Assembly (NCBI GenBank): GCA_040752215.1
Contig: JBFMEX010000103.1
Span: 1 to 64,000 of the forward strand
Direction: 5' to 3'
Origin: JBFMEX01 sp040752215
Lineage (GTDB): Bacteria > Pseudomonadota > Alphaproteobacteria > Rhizobiales > Hyphomicrobiaceae
Length of the DNA stretch: 64,000 nt
This document shows positions 17,077 through 25,570 of this stretch, one piece after another (the first letter of the stretch is position 1; each line of letters begins with the position of its first letter). The notes below the pieces were generated by a model. It saw only the letters and a list, made by a program, of their open reading frames with translations, did no database searches and was not told where the DNA came from. Both the position numbers and the translations under genes were made by a program.

Positions 17077-18621
17077 ATGACAGGAACAGAGCCCGTTCAC
17101 GTCGTCGGCGGCGGTCTTGCCGGCTCGGAGGCCGCCTGGCAGATCGCCTCCTTCGGCGTGCCCGTCGTGCTGCACGAGATGCGCCCGCTGCAGGCGACCG
17201 ACGCCCACAAGACCGAAGGCCTGGCCGAGCTCGTATGCTCGAACTCGTTCCGCTCCGACGACTGGGAGACCAACGCCGTTGGCCTGCTGCACGAGGAGAT
17301 GCGCCGCGCCGGATCGCTGATCATGGCCGCCGCCGACCTCCACAAGCTGCCGGCGGGCGGGGCGCTCGCCGTCGACCGCGATCGCTTCTCCGACGAGGTT
17401 ACGCGCCGGCTCGCGGCCCATCCGCTGGTTGCGATCGAGCGCGGCGAGATTGCCGGCTTGCCGCCCGCCGAGTGGTCGAGCGTGATCGTCGCCACCGGCC
17501 CGCTGACCTCGCCCGCCTTGAGCCGAGCGATCCTCGCGGCTACGGGCGAGGACGCGCTCGCCTTCTTCGACGCCATCGCCCCCATCGTGCATTTCGAGAG
17601 CATCGACATGAGCCGCGCGTGGCGCCAGTCGCGCTACGACAAGGCCGGCCCCGGCGGCACCGGCGCCGACTACATCAACTGTCCGCTGACGCGCGAGGAG
17701 TACGAGGCATTCGTGGACGCCTTGCTCGCCGGCGAGAAGACCACGTTCAAGGAGTGGGAGGCCTCGACGCCCTATTTCGACGGCTGCCTGCCGATCGAGG
17801 TGATGGCCGAGCGCGGGCGCGACACCCTCCGGTTCGGCCCCATGAAGCCGATCGGGCTCGCCGACCCGCACCGCGGCGGCGCCAGGCCCTATGCCGTCGT
17901 GCAGCTCCGCCAGGACAACGCGCTCGGCTCGCTGTGGAACATGGTCGGCTTCCAGACCAAGCTGAAGCACGGCGAGCAGGTGCGGGTGTTTCGCATGATC
18001 CCGGGCCTCGAGCAGGCGGAGTTCGCGCGCCTCGGTGGCCTGCATCGCAATACGTTCCTCAACTCGCCCCGGCTGCTCGATCCGCTGTTGCGGCTGAGGG
18101 CGCGGCCGCGCCTGCGCTTCGCCGGCCAGATCACCGGTGTCGAGGGCTATGTCGAGAGCGCGGCCTGCGGGCTGCTCGCCGGCCGCTTCGCCGCTGCCGA
18201 GCGGCTCGGCCGCATACCCGTGCCGCCACCGGCAACGACCGCCCTCGGCGCCCTGATCGGCCACGTCACCGGCGGGCATCTCGTTGCCGACCTCGACCAG
18301 GCTGACCCCGACGCCGCGGCGGCGACGCCTCTTGCCCCCTCCCCCTTGCGGGGTGGGGTCGAGGATGGGGAGAGCCCCGAAGACGATGGCCGGCCTTCAC
18401 CGATCGAGGGAGCGCGGGCGCGCTCGTTCCAGCCGATGAACATCAACTATGGCCTGCTGCCGCCACCCGACGCGGTGCCGGAGCGCGATGCCGAGGGGCG
18501 GCGGATCAAGGGAAAAGACAAGTCGTTCGCCAGGAAGCGCGCGGTGTCGCAGCGCGCTCTTCACGACCTCGACGGCTGGCTGGCCGAATGTGCCGCCGCC
18601 ATGGCCCGCGCCGCCGAGTAG
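17077..18621 (+). CDS. trmFO: Methylenetetrahydrofolate-tRNA-(uracil-5-)-methyltransferase
   Basis: 514 residues. The FAD-binding GGGLAGSEAAWQIA opens the protein, followed by HEMRP, ELVCSNSFRSDD (catalytic-type Cys), SRYDKAGPGGTGADYINCP and the late GYVESAACGLLAG and RSFQPMNINYGLLPPP signatures of TrmFO. It uses methylene-THF and FAD to make ribothymidine at tRNA position 54. The ATG at 17077 fits family starts; 17059 would add six residues. Residues about 416-450 are an unusual Pro/Gly/Glu-rich insertion placed between HVTGGHLVADLDQ and RSFQPMNIN, and its DNA is a palindromic repeat (see separate entry). The frame is intact across it, so the enzyme may still work. Confidence 0.95.
   Translation: MTGTEPVHVVGGGLAGSEAAWQIASFGVPVVLHEMRPLQATDAHKTEGLAELVCSNSFRSDDWETNAVGLLHEEMRRAGSLIMAAADLHKLPAGGALAVDRDRFSDEVTRRLAAHPLVAIERGEIAGLPPAEWSSVIVATGPLTSPALSRAILAATGEDALAFFDAIAPIVHFESIDMSRAWRQSRYDKAGPGGTGADYINCPLTREEYEAFVDALLAGEKTTFKEWEASTPYFDGCLPIEVMAERGRDTLRFGPMKPIGLADPHRGGARPYAVVQLRQDNALGSLWNMVGFQTKLKHGEQVRVFRMIPGLEQAEFARLGGLHRNTFLNSPRLLDPLLRLRARPRLRFAGQITGVEGYVESAACGLLAGRFAAAERLGRIPVPPPATTALGALIGHVTGGHLVADLDQADPDAAAATPLAPSPLRGGVEDGESPEDDGRPSPIEGARARSFQPMNINYGLLPPPDAVPERDAEGRRIKGKDKSFARKRAVSQRALHDLDGWLAECAAAMARAAE
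18326..18423 (+). repeat. Palindromic repeat inserted in frame inside trmFO
   Basis: The DNA contains CCCCCTCCCCC, a short TT spacer and GCGGGGTGGGG, then GAGGATGGGGAGAGCC, the same building blocks as the intergenic palindrome at 11710-11829. Its translation (APSPLRGGVEDGESP and following) has no counterpart in the family as I know it; relatives run almost directly from the GGH segment to RSFQPMNIN. The length keeps the reading frame. The insertion lies in what should be a surface loop. The exact borders are approximate. Confidence 0.7.
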
Positions 18622-18628
18622 CACGCTC

Positions 18629-20545
18629 TCACGCCCGATCGCCCAGCTTTCCCATCAGCACGTCGCGGCCGAGCGCCTTGAACACCGTCCCGACGATGCT
18701 GTCCGACGCGAGGCTCGCCGCCGCGTACATCACCTCCGGCTTGCCGTGCTCGATGAAGCGGTCGGGCAGCACCATGGTGCGCACCTTGAAGCCGCGGTCC
18801 AGCAGACCGTCGTCGGCGAGGTATTGCAGAACGTGGCTGGCGAAGCCGCCGACCGAGCCTTCCTCGATGGTGATCAGAACCTCGTGGCTCGCCGCCAGCC
18901 GCTTGACGAGATCCCTGTCGAGCGGCTTCAGGAAGCGCGCATCGGCAACCGTGGTCGACAGCCCGAACGATGCCAGCTGGTCGGCGGCCTTGAGGCACTC
19001 GGCGAGCCGCGTGCCGAGCGACAGCAGCGCCACCTTGGAGCCCTCGCGCACGACGCGGCCCTTGCCGATCGCGAGCGGGATGCCTTCCGCCGGCAGCTCG
19101 ACGCCAACACCCTCGCCGCGCGGATAGCGGAACGCCGACGGACGGTCGTCGATCGCCGCCGCTGTCGCCACCATGTGCACCAGCTCGGCCTCGTCGGCCG
19201 CGGCCATGATCACCATCTCGGGCAGGCAGCCGAGATAGGCGAGGTCGAACGATCCGGCGTGGGTCGCCCCGTCGGCGCCGACCAGCCCCGCGCGGTCGAT
19301 GGCAAATCGCACCGGCAGGCGCTGGACGGCGACGTCGTGCACCACCTGGTCATAGGCGCGCTGCAGAAACGTCGAGTAGAGGGCGGCGAACGGCTTCAAA
19401 CCCTCGGCGGCGAGGCCGGCAGCGAACGTCACCGCGTGCTGCTCGGCAATGCCGACGTCGAACGTGCGCTCTGGAAACGCCTTGCCGAACACGTCGAGAC
19501 CGGTACCGTCGGGCATCGCCGCGGTGATTGCGACGATCCGCCGATCCTTCTCGGCTTCCCGGATCAGGCTCTCCGCGAATACACGCGTGTAGCTCGGCGC
19601 GTTCGGCTTCGGCTTCACCTGCGCGCCGGTCACCACGTTGAAGCGGGCGACGCCGTGGTACTTGTCGTCGGAGGCTTCCGCCGGCGCGTAGCCCTTGCCC
19701 TTCTGGGTCACCACGTGCACGAGGATCGGGCCCTGCCGCGCATCGCGAACGTTCTTCAGAACGGGCAGCAGGTGGTTGAAGTCGTGCCCGTCGATCGGAC
19801 CGACGTAATAGAAGCCGAGCTCCTCGAACCAGGCCCCGCCCTGCCACAGGTGGCGGGTGTACTCCTCGACCCGCGCGGCGCGCCGCTCCCAGCTCTTCGG
19901 CAGCCGCTTGGCGAGCTGCTTGGCGACGTCGCGCCAGTAGAGATAGGTGCCGCTCGAGGTGATACGGGCAAGATACGCCGAGAGCGCGCCGGTCGGCGGC
20001 GCGATCGACATGTCGTTGTCGTTCAGCACGACAATCAGCCGCTCGTCGCGAGCACCGGCATTGTTCAGCGCCTCGTAAGCCATGCCGGCCGACATCGCCC
20101 CGTCGCCGATCACGGCGATGACGTTGTTGTTGCCGCCTGTGAGATCGCGCGCCACCGCCATGCCAAGGCCGGCGGAGATCGACGTCGAGGAGTGACCCGC
20201 CCCGAACGGGTCGTAGGCGCTCTCCTCGCGCCGCGTGAAGCCGGAGAGCCCGCCCGGCTGGCGCAGCGTGCGGATGCGGTCGCGCCGGCCGGTAACGATC
20301 TTGTGCGGGTAGGACTGGTGGCCGACGTCCCAGATCAGCCGGTCGTGCGGCGTGTCGAACACGTAATGCAGCGCTATGGTCAGCTCGACCACGCCGAGCC
20401 CGGCGCCGAGATGGCCGCCGGTGACGGAGACGGCGTCGATCGTCTCCTGCCTCAACTCGGCCGCGAGTTGGGGCAGGGCACTCTCGGGCAGCGCGCGCAG
20501 ATCCGCGGGCAGCTTCACGGTATCGAGTAGCGGGGTCTTGCTCAC
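18629..20545 (-). CDS. dxs: 1-deoxy-D-xylulose-5-phosphate synthase
   Basis: 638 residues, normal for DXS. The GTG at 20545 is preferred because GAGGAAGG lies five bases upstream and the following residues match family N-termini. Motifs: DVGHQSYPHK (active-site His), the thiamine-diphosphate GDGAMSAGMAYEALNNAG with its NDNDMSI end, GPIDGHDF, and the transketolase pyrimidine domain with AEQHAVTFAAGLA. It condenses pyruvate and glyceraldehyde-3-phosphate, the first step of the MEP isoprenoid pathway and a source of thiamine and pyridoxal precursors. It follows xseB and the deacetylase-like gene on the same strand; this order is common in Hyphomicrobiales. It converges on trmFO with seven bases between stops. 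Confidence 0.97.
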   Translation of the reverse strand: MSKTPLLDTVKLPADLRALPESALPQLAAELRQETIDAVSVTGGHLGAGLGVVELTIALHYVFDTPHDRLIWDVGHQSYPHKIVTGRRDRIRTLRQPGGLSGFTRREESAYDPFGAGHSSTSISAGLGMAVARDLTGGNNNVIAVIGDGAMSAGMAYEALNNAGARDERLIVVLNDNDMSIAPPTGALSAYLARITSSGTYLYWRDVAKQLAKRLPKSWERRAARVEEYTRHLWQGGAWFEELGFYYVGPIDGHDFNHLLPVLKNVRDARQGPILVHVVTQKGKGYAPAEASDDKYHGVARFNVVTGAQVKPKPNAPSYTRVFAESLIREAEKDRRIVAITAAMPDGTGLDVFGKAFPERTFDVGIAEQHAVTFAAGLAAEGLKPFAALYSTFLQRAYDQVVHDVAVQRLPVRFAIDRAGLVGADGATHAGSFDLAYLGCLPEMVIMAAADEAELVHMVATAAAIDDRPSAFRYPRGEGVGVELPAEGIPLAIGKGRVVREGSKVALLSLGTRLAECLKAADQLASFGLSTTVADARFLKPLDRDLVKRLAASHEVLITIEEGSVGGFASHVLQYLADDGLLDRGFKVRTMVLPDRFIEHGKPEVMYAAASLASDSIVGTVFKALGRDVLMGKLGDRA

Positions 20546-20744
20546 GCCAACCTTCCTCGCTCCGCCAGTTCGCAGCGGCTTGCCGGCCGGGCCGCGAGCT
20601 GCCCGCAGGCACGGGCGGGCCAAGCATCGCGCACGGACACGCGCGGTTCAACCGGACATTTTGACGATCGTACGGACAGGGCCGCCGGTTCCCGCAGCCT
20701 GCACGTTCTCGCTGCGCATCGGCGCGCTCCGGGCGGACCGCAGC

Positions 20745-21017
20745 CTACTGCTCCGGATCGAGCGGCACCAACCCCTTCGGCTGACCGTCGGCGCCGAGCG
20801 TCAGCTTCTCGACCTTGGCCTCGGCCTGCTTCAGCAGCCGGTCGCACTGCTCCTTCAGCGCCTCGCCGCGCTCGTAGATGGCGATCGATTCCTCCAGCTC
20901 CACGTCGCCGCGCTCGAGCCGCGCGACAATGCCCTCGAGCTCCTTCAATGCCCGCTCGAAGCTCATCTCCTTGATGTCGGCGAGGCTCCTCGCCGGTCCC
21001 TTGCCGCTCGTGGTCAT
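20745..21017 (-). CDS. xseB: Exodeoxyribonuclease VII small subunit
   Basis: 90 residues. The family core is clear: SFERALKELEGIVARLERG, then ELEESIAIYERGEALKEQC, a helical hairpin that binds the large XseA subunit. The C-terminal extension KVEKLTLGADGQPKGL is usual in alphaproteobacteria. The complex degrades single-stranded DNA to oligonucleotides in repair. It sits 38 bases after the deacetylase-like gene and about 200 bases before dxs, likely in one transcript. xseA is not in the window. Confidence 0.95.
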   Translation of the reverse strand: MTTSGKGPARSLADIKEMSFERALKELEGIVARLERGDVELEESIAIYERGEALKEQCDRLLKQAEAKVEKLTLGADGQPKGLVPLDPEQ

Positions 21018-21055
21018 CGCATTTCAGGCCCGTGTTGCAGTTGCATCCGGCGTCG

Positions 21056-22006
21056 TCAGGCGCTCGCGTCCATCAGCACGCGCACGTGCACGCCGACCGA
21101 GCGCGCCAGCGCGGTCAGGTCATAGCCCCCTTCGAGCATCGACACCACCCGTCCGCGGCAATGGCGCTCGGCCATGTCGACAATCTTATCGGTCGCCCAC
21201 ATGAAGTCCTTCTCGACGAGGCGCAGGTTGGCGAGCGGATCGGCCTCGTGCGCGTCGAAGCCGGCGGAGACGAGAATGAGATCGGGCGCAAAGTTGTTGA
21301 GCGCCGGCAGCACCCTCTCCTCGAACGCCTGCTGGAACCTGTCACCGCCGTCGCCGGCCCTGAGCGGCGCATTCCAGATATTGCCGACGCCGGTCTCCGA
21401 CAGCGCGCCGGTGCCCGGATAGAGCGGCATCTGGTGCGTCGAGGCGAAGAACAGATCCTTGTCGGACCAGAAGATGTCCTGCGTGCCGTTGCCGTGATGG
21501 ACGTCGAAATCGACCACCGCGATCCGCTCGGCACCGTACTTGGCCCGCGCATAGAGCCCGGCGATCGCCACATTGGCGAAGATGCAGAAGCCCATCGCCC
21601 GCTCGCTTTCCGCGTGGTGGCCGCACGGGCGCACCTGGGCGAACGCGTTCCTGATTCCCGAGCCGTCGTCGAGCACAAGATCGACCGCCCTGAGCCCCGC
21701 CCCGACCGCACGCAAGGCGGCTTCCCAGGAGCCGGGCGACATCACCGTGTCGCCGTCGAGATGGATCGGGTCGGCGCCGGCCGGCGGGCGCACGCGCTTG
21801 ATATGGTCGAGATAGGACTGCGGATGGGCGCGCAGGATCGCCTCCTCGACGTCGTCGCGCAGCGGCGCCTCCTCGCGCTTCAGGCCCTGGAACAGCTCGT
21901 GTGAGAGCACCTTGTCGATCGCCCGCATGCGATCGGGTCGCTCGGGATGGTATGGGCCGGTATCGTGCTCGAGGAACGAGGGATGGGTGATCAGCAGGGT
22001 CGCCAT
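21056..22006 (-). CDS. Histone-deacetylase-family (acetoin utilisation/amidohydrolase-like) zinc enzyme
   Basis: 316 residues. Signature segments of the arginase/deacetylase fold are intact: RPCGHHAE (tandem catalytic His), DFDVHHGNGTQ (zinc Asp and His), SAGFDAHEADPLA (zinc Asp) and LEGGYD (transition-state Tyr). It should hydrolyse an acetyl-lysine or acetylpolyamine-like amide in the cytoplasm; the true substrate in bacteria with this gene order is not established. It heads the transcript with xseB and dxs. The stop of this gene and start of xseB are 38 bases apart. Confidence 0.92.
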   Translation of the reverse strand: MATLLITHPSFLEHDTGPYHPERPDRMRAIDKVLSHELFQGLKREEAPLRDDVEEAILRAHPQSYLDHIKRVRPPAGADPIHLDGDTVMSPGSWEAALRAVGAGLRAVDLVLDDGSGIRNAFAQVRPCGHHAESERAMGFCIFANVAIAGLYARAKYGAERIAVVDFDVHHGNGTQDIFWSDKDLFFASTHQMPLYPGTGALSETGVGNIWNAPLRAGDGGDRFQQAFEERVLPALNNFAPDLILVSAGFDAHEADPLANLRLVEKDFMWATDKIVDMAERHCRGRVVSMLEGGYDLTALARSVGVHVRVLMDASA

Positions 22007-22110
22007 GCGGGGAGGGCTCGGGTGCGCTTGCGGAGGGACTCGGCCAGCATGTTAGCGGACGGCGAGGGGCCTGTCATATCCGCGTGCCGCCGCCCGGAAG
22101 GTCGGACGGC

Positions 22111-22998
22111 TCAGCCCTGCTTCAGCATGGCGACGCTGGCGATCTCGACCCCCGGCGGTGGCCGGCTGTCGGCCGGAACGAAGAAATCTGGCGCCAGCGG
22201 CTGGGCGGGATCCATCCGATAGCGGCTGAAGTCTCCGACACCGCCGACCTCGTGAAGGAATGTGTCGTCGATCAGGAAGTGGCCGGTGAAGCTCTGCGCC
22301 TGCTGCTGGAAGACGAGATGCGCGGCATCGGCCAGGATCTCCGGTGAGCGGCTCATGCGCATCAGCCGGTCGCCGCCGAGCACGTTCTTGATCGCGGCGG
22401 TGGCGATCGTGGTGCGCGGCCACAGCGCGTTGACCGCGATTCCCTTCGGCCGCAGCTCCTCCGCGAGCCCGAGCACGCAGAGACTCATGCCGTACTTGGC
22501 GATCGAGTAGGCGACGTGGCCGGCGAACCACTGCGCCTTCATGTCCAGCGGCGGCGACAGCATCAATACGTGCGGATTGGCGGCCTTGGCGAGATGAGGC
22601 AGGCAAGCCTGCGTGGTGACGAACGTACCGCGCGTATTCACCTGGAACATCAGGTCGAGGCGCTTGGGATCGGTCTTCTCGATCGGCGACAACTGGATCG
22701 CCGAGGCGTTGTTGACGCAGATGTCGATGCCCCCGAACGTCTCCGCGGCGCGCCCGACCGCCGCCTGCACCTGCGCCTCGTCGCGGATGTCGCAGACGAG
22801 CGCGAGCGCCTTGCCGCCGACCCGCTCGATCTCGGCCGCGGCGGTATGGATCGTGCCCTCGAGCTTGGGGTGCGGTTCGGCGGTCTTGGCGGCGATGGCG
22901 ACGTTGGCGCCGTCGCGCGCGGCCCTGAGCCCGATCGCCAGCCCGATGCCGCGGCTCGCCCCGGTGATGAACAACGTCTTGCCCGCAAGCCCCGCCAT
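22111..22998 (-). CDS. HSDL2-like short-chain dehydrogenase/reductase
   Basis: 295 residues. The Rossmann motif TGASRGIG opens the protein, followed by NNASAI, an active-site region LSPPLDMKAQWF, and the catalytic Tyr-Lys in AYSIAKYGMS. The SPPL and the sequence around the YxxxK match hydroxysteroid-dehydrogenase-like protein 2, which in animals is peroxisomal. Here it is probably a cytoplasmic NADP(H)-dependent oxidoreductase of lipid-like substrates. The last 35 residues (after GVGDFSRY) extend beyond the SDR core. It lies in a same-strand series with lipid-metabolism genes further upstream. Confidence 0.88.
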   Translation of the reverse strand: MAGLAGKTLFITGASRGIGLAIGLRAARDGANVAIAAKTAEPHPKLEGTIHTAAAEIERVGGKALALVCDIRDEAQVQAAVGRAAETFGGIDICVNNASAIQLSPIEKTDPKRLDLMFQVNTRGTFVTTQACLPHLAKAANPHVLMLSPPLDMKAQWFAGHVAYSIAKYGMSLCVLGLAEELRPKGIAVNALWPRTTIATAAIKNVLGGDRLMRMSRSPEILADAAHLVFQQQAQSFTGHFLIDDTFLHEVGGVGDFSRYRMDPAQPLAPDFFVPADSRPPPGVEIASVAMLKQG

Positions 22999-23073
22999 GC
23001 CCGTCCTCCCCCCAAGCGTGCCAATTTTCTTCCAGCCTACGATGGAACGCCGTTCGGGCCAACGCTCGCCATC

Positions 23074-24606
23074 TCAAGCCGCAGCCTGCGGGCCCCTGAT
23101 CCGCCCGACGAGCCAGCGAAGGAAGCGGACCGGCGCGGTGACGAGCGCCCAGACCTGCCGCGCGAGCATGACGACGAACGCAGGCAGGGCGACCAGCGGC
23201 AGGAACAGCAGCACCATCGCCACGCCCTTCACCAGTCGCGCCGCGTGATAGCCGAGCGCACCCGCGTACTCCTCGCGCCGCTCGGGCGGCCAAACCCGCG
23301 CCCACCACCCGCGCGCCACGGGGAGGCCGATCAGCCCGAGGATGAGCGCGCCGATGTAGCCGTACTGGATCGCGGCCGGGATGCCCGGCACGATGCGTGC
23401 GTCGAGCTCCTCCCGGCGCTCCTTGCTCAGCGCATGCGCCTCGATCGCATTGGTGACGACGTTGCCGGTGACCTGCGAGACGATCTCGTCGGTCCACGCC
23501 GCGACCTTGCCCGAAACCGGCTCGGCCGGCGCTCCCGCCGGCTCGGCCCTGACGACGACGCGGCTCAGGCCGTCCGGCTCGGCACTCACGGCGAGCTTGC
23601 CGCGACGCCGGCCGAGCGCATCGAGGAAGTCGGCGAAGGTCGCCCGCTGCAAGGCGTCCTCGAGCCCGTCGACCTCGATCCGCTGCCACAGCCAGTTGCG
23701 CCCGCCCGGCTGGCGCGCGGTCGCCGATTGCAGGATCACCAGATTGACGTCGGCCGCCTCCGCCGCCTTGGTCAGGTCAGCGACGACGAGTGTCCGCTCG
23801 GGCCCGCTCGCCGGCTGGAAATGCAGGAACCGTCCCTCGATGCGGCCGCCGACCAGCACCGTCTGGCCACGAAGCGCGCCGAGCGCCTTGCCGAGCTTGT
23901 AGGGATCGACGGCATCGACCAGAGCGCGCCCCGTCGCGGGGTCACGCCGCGGCACGCTCGCCAGCGTCTGCGGTCCGCCGGGCTCCAGCGCGACGACGCG
24001 GACGTCGGCCTTGTTCAACGGCCGCGCGAGCTGCCACAGCGCTTCCTCGAAGGCGGCCTTGTCGGTGATCTCGGCGACGACGTTCGGCTTGATCGTGGCA
24101 TAGAGCCGGTTGCCGCCATCGGACGTGCTGCGCTTCAGCGGGTACGCCTGCCTGCCGACGACGACATTGAGATCGGCATTGTGCGGCAGGCTGTCGAGAT
24201 GCGCCCGCCCGGCAAGCACCGCGTCCTCGGAGAGATAGAGCGCGAGACGGCTCTCGGGACCGGCCTCCGGCGCCAGCGCCTGCACCACTCGCCCCATCTC
24301 GTCCGGCGTTGCGGCGGTGAAGACGGCGCCGTCGCGGTCGACGAAGCGCCAGTGCCCCTCGGGCGTTGCATGCGCGGCGAGAGCGACCCCCTTCTCGGCC
24401 GGCGGCAACGCCCTGACGAACGCCGCCGGATTGTCGAGCGCGCCGAGGCCGAGCTTGCCGCCCCTGCCGCCGGCCTCGCCCGCCTCGCGTGCGAGCTTGG
24501 TCAACCAGTTGGCTGCGGCCGGCGTCGCGGAGCCCGCAAGCAGCGCGAACAGCGCCACCATCAATGCGGCGCCCCGGACGGCCGAGCGTATATGCTTCCC
24601 AGGCAT
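23074..24606 (-). CDS. Exported protein with C-terminal membrane segments, function unknown
   Basis: About 510 residues from ATG 24606. It has a signal peptide (residues 1-33, cleaved after PAAA), a long soluble region of about 370 residues with TPM-like mixed alpha/beta texture (RLALYLSEDAVLAG, DLNVVVGRQAYPL, NKADVRVVALEPGG), then two or three hydrophobic segments near residues 420-495 and a basic tail ending RIRGPQAAA. So most of the protein should lie in the periplasm with a C-terminal inner-membrane anchor. Family not recognised. The ribosome site for 24606 is weak (GGAG 15 bases upstream). Confidence 0.7.
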   Translation of the reverse strand: MPGKHIRSAVRGAALMVALFALLAGSATPAAANWLTKLAREAGEAGGRGGKLGLGALDNPAAFVRALPPAEKGVALAAHATPEGHWRFVDRDGAVFTAATPDEMGRVVQALAPEAGPESRLALYLSEDAVLAGRAHLDSLPHNADLNVVVGRQAYPLKRSTSDGGNRLYATIKPNVVAEITDKAAFEEALWQLARPLNKADVRVVALEPGGPQTLASVPRRDPATGRALVDAVDPYKLGKALGALRGQTVLVGGRIEGRFLHFQPASGPERTLVVADLTKAAEAADVNLVILQSATARQPGGRNWLWQRIEVDGLEDALQRATFADFLDALGRRRGKLAVSAEPDGLSRVVVRAEPAGAPAEPVSGKVAAWTDEIVSQVTGNVVTNAIEAHALSKERREELDARIVPGIPAAIQYGYIGALILGLIGLPVARGWWARVWPPERREEYAGALGYHAARLVKGVAMVLLFLPLVALPAFVVMLARQVWALVTAPVRFLRWLVGRIRGPQAAA

Positions 24607-24638
24607 CGCTAGACGGTAGGCTCCGCTTGCGGCCGAAT

Positions 24639-25415
24639 TCAGCCGGAGCCGGCGCGCGAGAAATCCGGCGCACGCTTCTCCATGAATGCGCGAAACGCCT
24701 CCGCCGCCTCGGGCGAGCGCAGCCGCTCGGCGAACACGCGAGCCTCCGCCTCGCTGTGCGCCGCAACGGCCTCGACGTCGCCGCGCATCAGCCGGCGCGC
24801 CGCGGCGAGCGCCGTCGGCGGCTTGGCCGCGAGCGCGCGCGCCGCCTCGGCCACCGTTGCCTCCAAGCTCTCGACCGGCACCACCGCGTTGACGACTCCC
24901 GCTTCGCACATCCGCTCGGCCGAGAACGTCGCGCCCAGCGCCAGCATCTCGAACGCGCGGGCATACCCCATGCGCAGCGGCATCAGCAGGCTGGAGGCCG
25001 CCTCCGGTACCAGGCCGAGGGCGAGGAACGGCGTCGAGAAGCTCGCGCGGTCGCTCGCATAGACGAGATCGCAATGCATGAGCAGCGTGGTGCCGATGCC
25101 GACCGCTGGGCCATCGACGCCGGCGATCAGCGGCTTCTCGAGCCGGGGCAGCAAGCGCACGAAGGCGAGAATGTCGGCGAGCCGGTCGGCGTCGCCCCCG
25201 CCGGCGAGAAAATCGGCAATGTCATTGCCGGCGGTGAACACGCCCTCCGAGCCGACGAGCACGTGCACCGCCACCCCGGACGATGCCTCGCCCTCGATCA
25301 GCGCTGCGCTCAGCGCCCGGTACATGGCGCGGTCGAGCGCGTTCCTCTTCTCGGGCCGGGTGAGGCGCAGCGTCGCGACGCCATTGGCCCGACTGGTCGA
25401 GATCGCGCCGCTCAT
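24639..25415 (-). CDS. Crotonase-family protein, isomerase-like active site
   Basis: 258 residues from ATG 25415. The crotonase fold is clear: EGVFTAGNDIADF (oxyanion hole), GPAVGIGTTLLMHCDLVYAS and FSTPFLALGLVPEAASSLLMP. Both Glu residues used by true enoyl-CoA hydratases are missing (Thr in GIGTTLL, Phe in TPFLAL), while the Glu in GLVPEAASS is where ECI2-type delta3,delta2-enoyl-CoA isomerases have their base. It is therefore better seen as an enoyl-CoA isomerase than a hydratase; this is deduced from motif comparison. It follows the acyl-CoA dehydrogenase gene by 155 bases on the same strand, consistent with fatty-acid beta-oxidation. Confidence 0.88.
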   Translation of the reverse strand: MSGAISTSRANGVATLRLTRPEKRNALDRAMYRALSAALIEGEASSGVAVHVLVGSEGVFTAGNDIADFLAGGGDADRLADILAFVRLLPRLEKPLIAGVDGPAVGIGTTLLMHCDLVYASDRASFSTPFLALGLVPEAASSLLMPLRMGYARAFEMLALGATFSAERMCEAGVVNAVVPVESLEATVAEAARALAAKPPTALAAARRLMRGDVEAVAAHSEAEARVFAERLRSPEAAEAFRAFMEKRAPDFSRAGSG

Positions 25416-25570
25416 GCCGGCCCGCCGAGACCGCGACAATCAGGATGTCCAGCCGGCCGGCCGACACGCTTATTCGGTTGCGCGCCGCGAAACGCAGTCT
25501 CAGCGCCGGCCACCGCGCGCGGCCAGCCGAGAGATGGGTCGAAGCTCATGTGGTTGGGCATCGATCGGCC

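Noticed and set aside
15336..17078. 580-codon minus-strand frame opposite the sulfatase-fold gene
   Set aside because: Shadow frame; His/Arg/Glu-rich with no domain, while the plus strand encodes a clear membrane enzyme.
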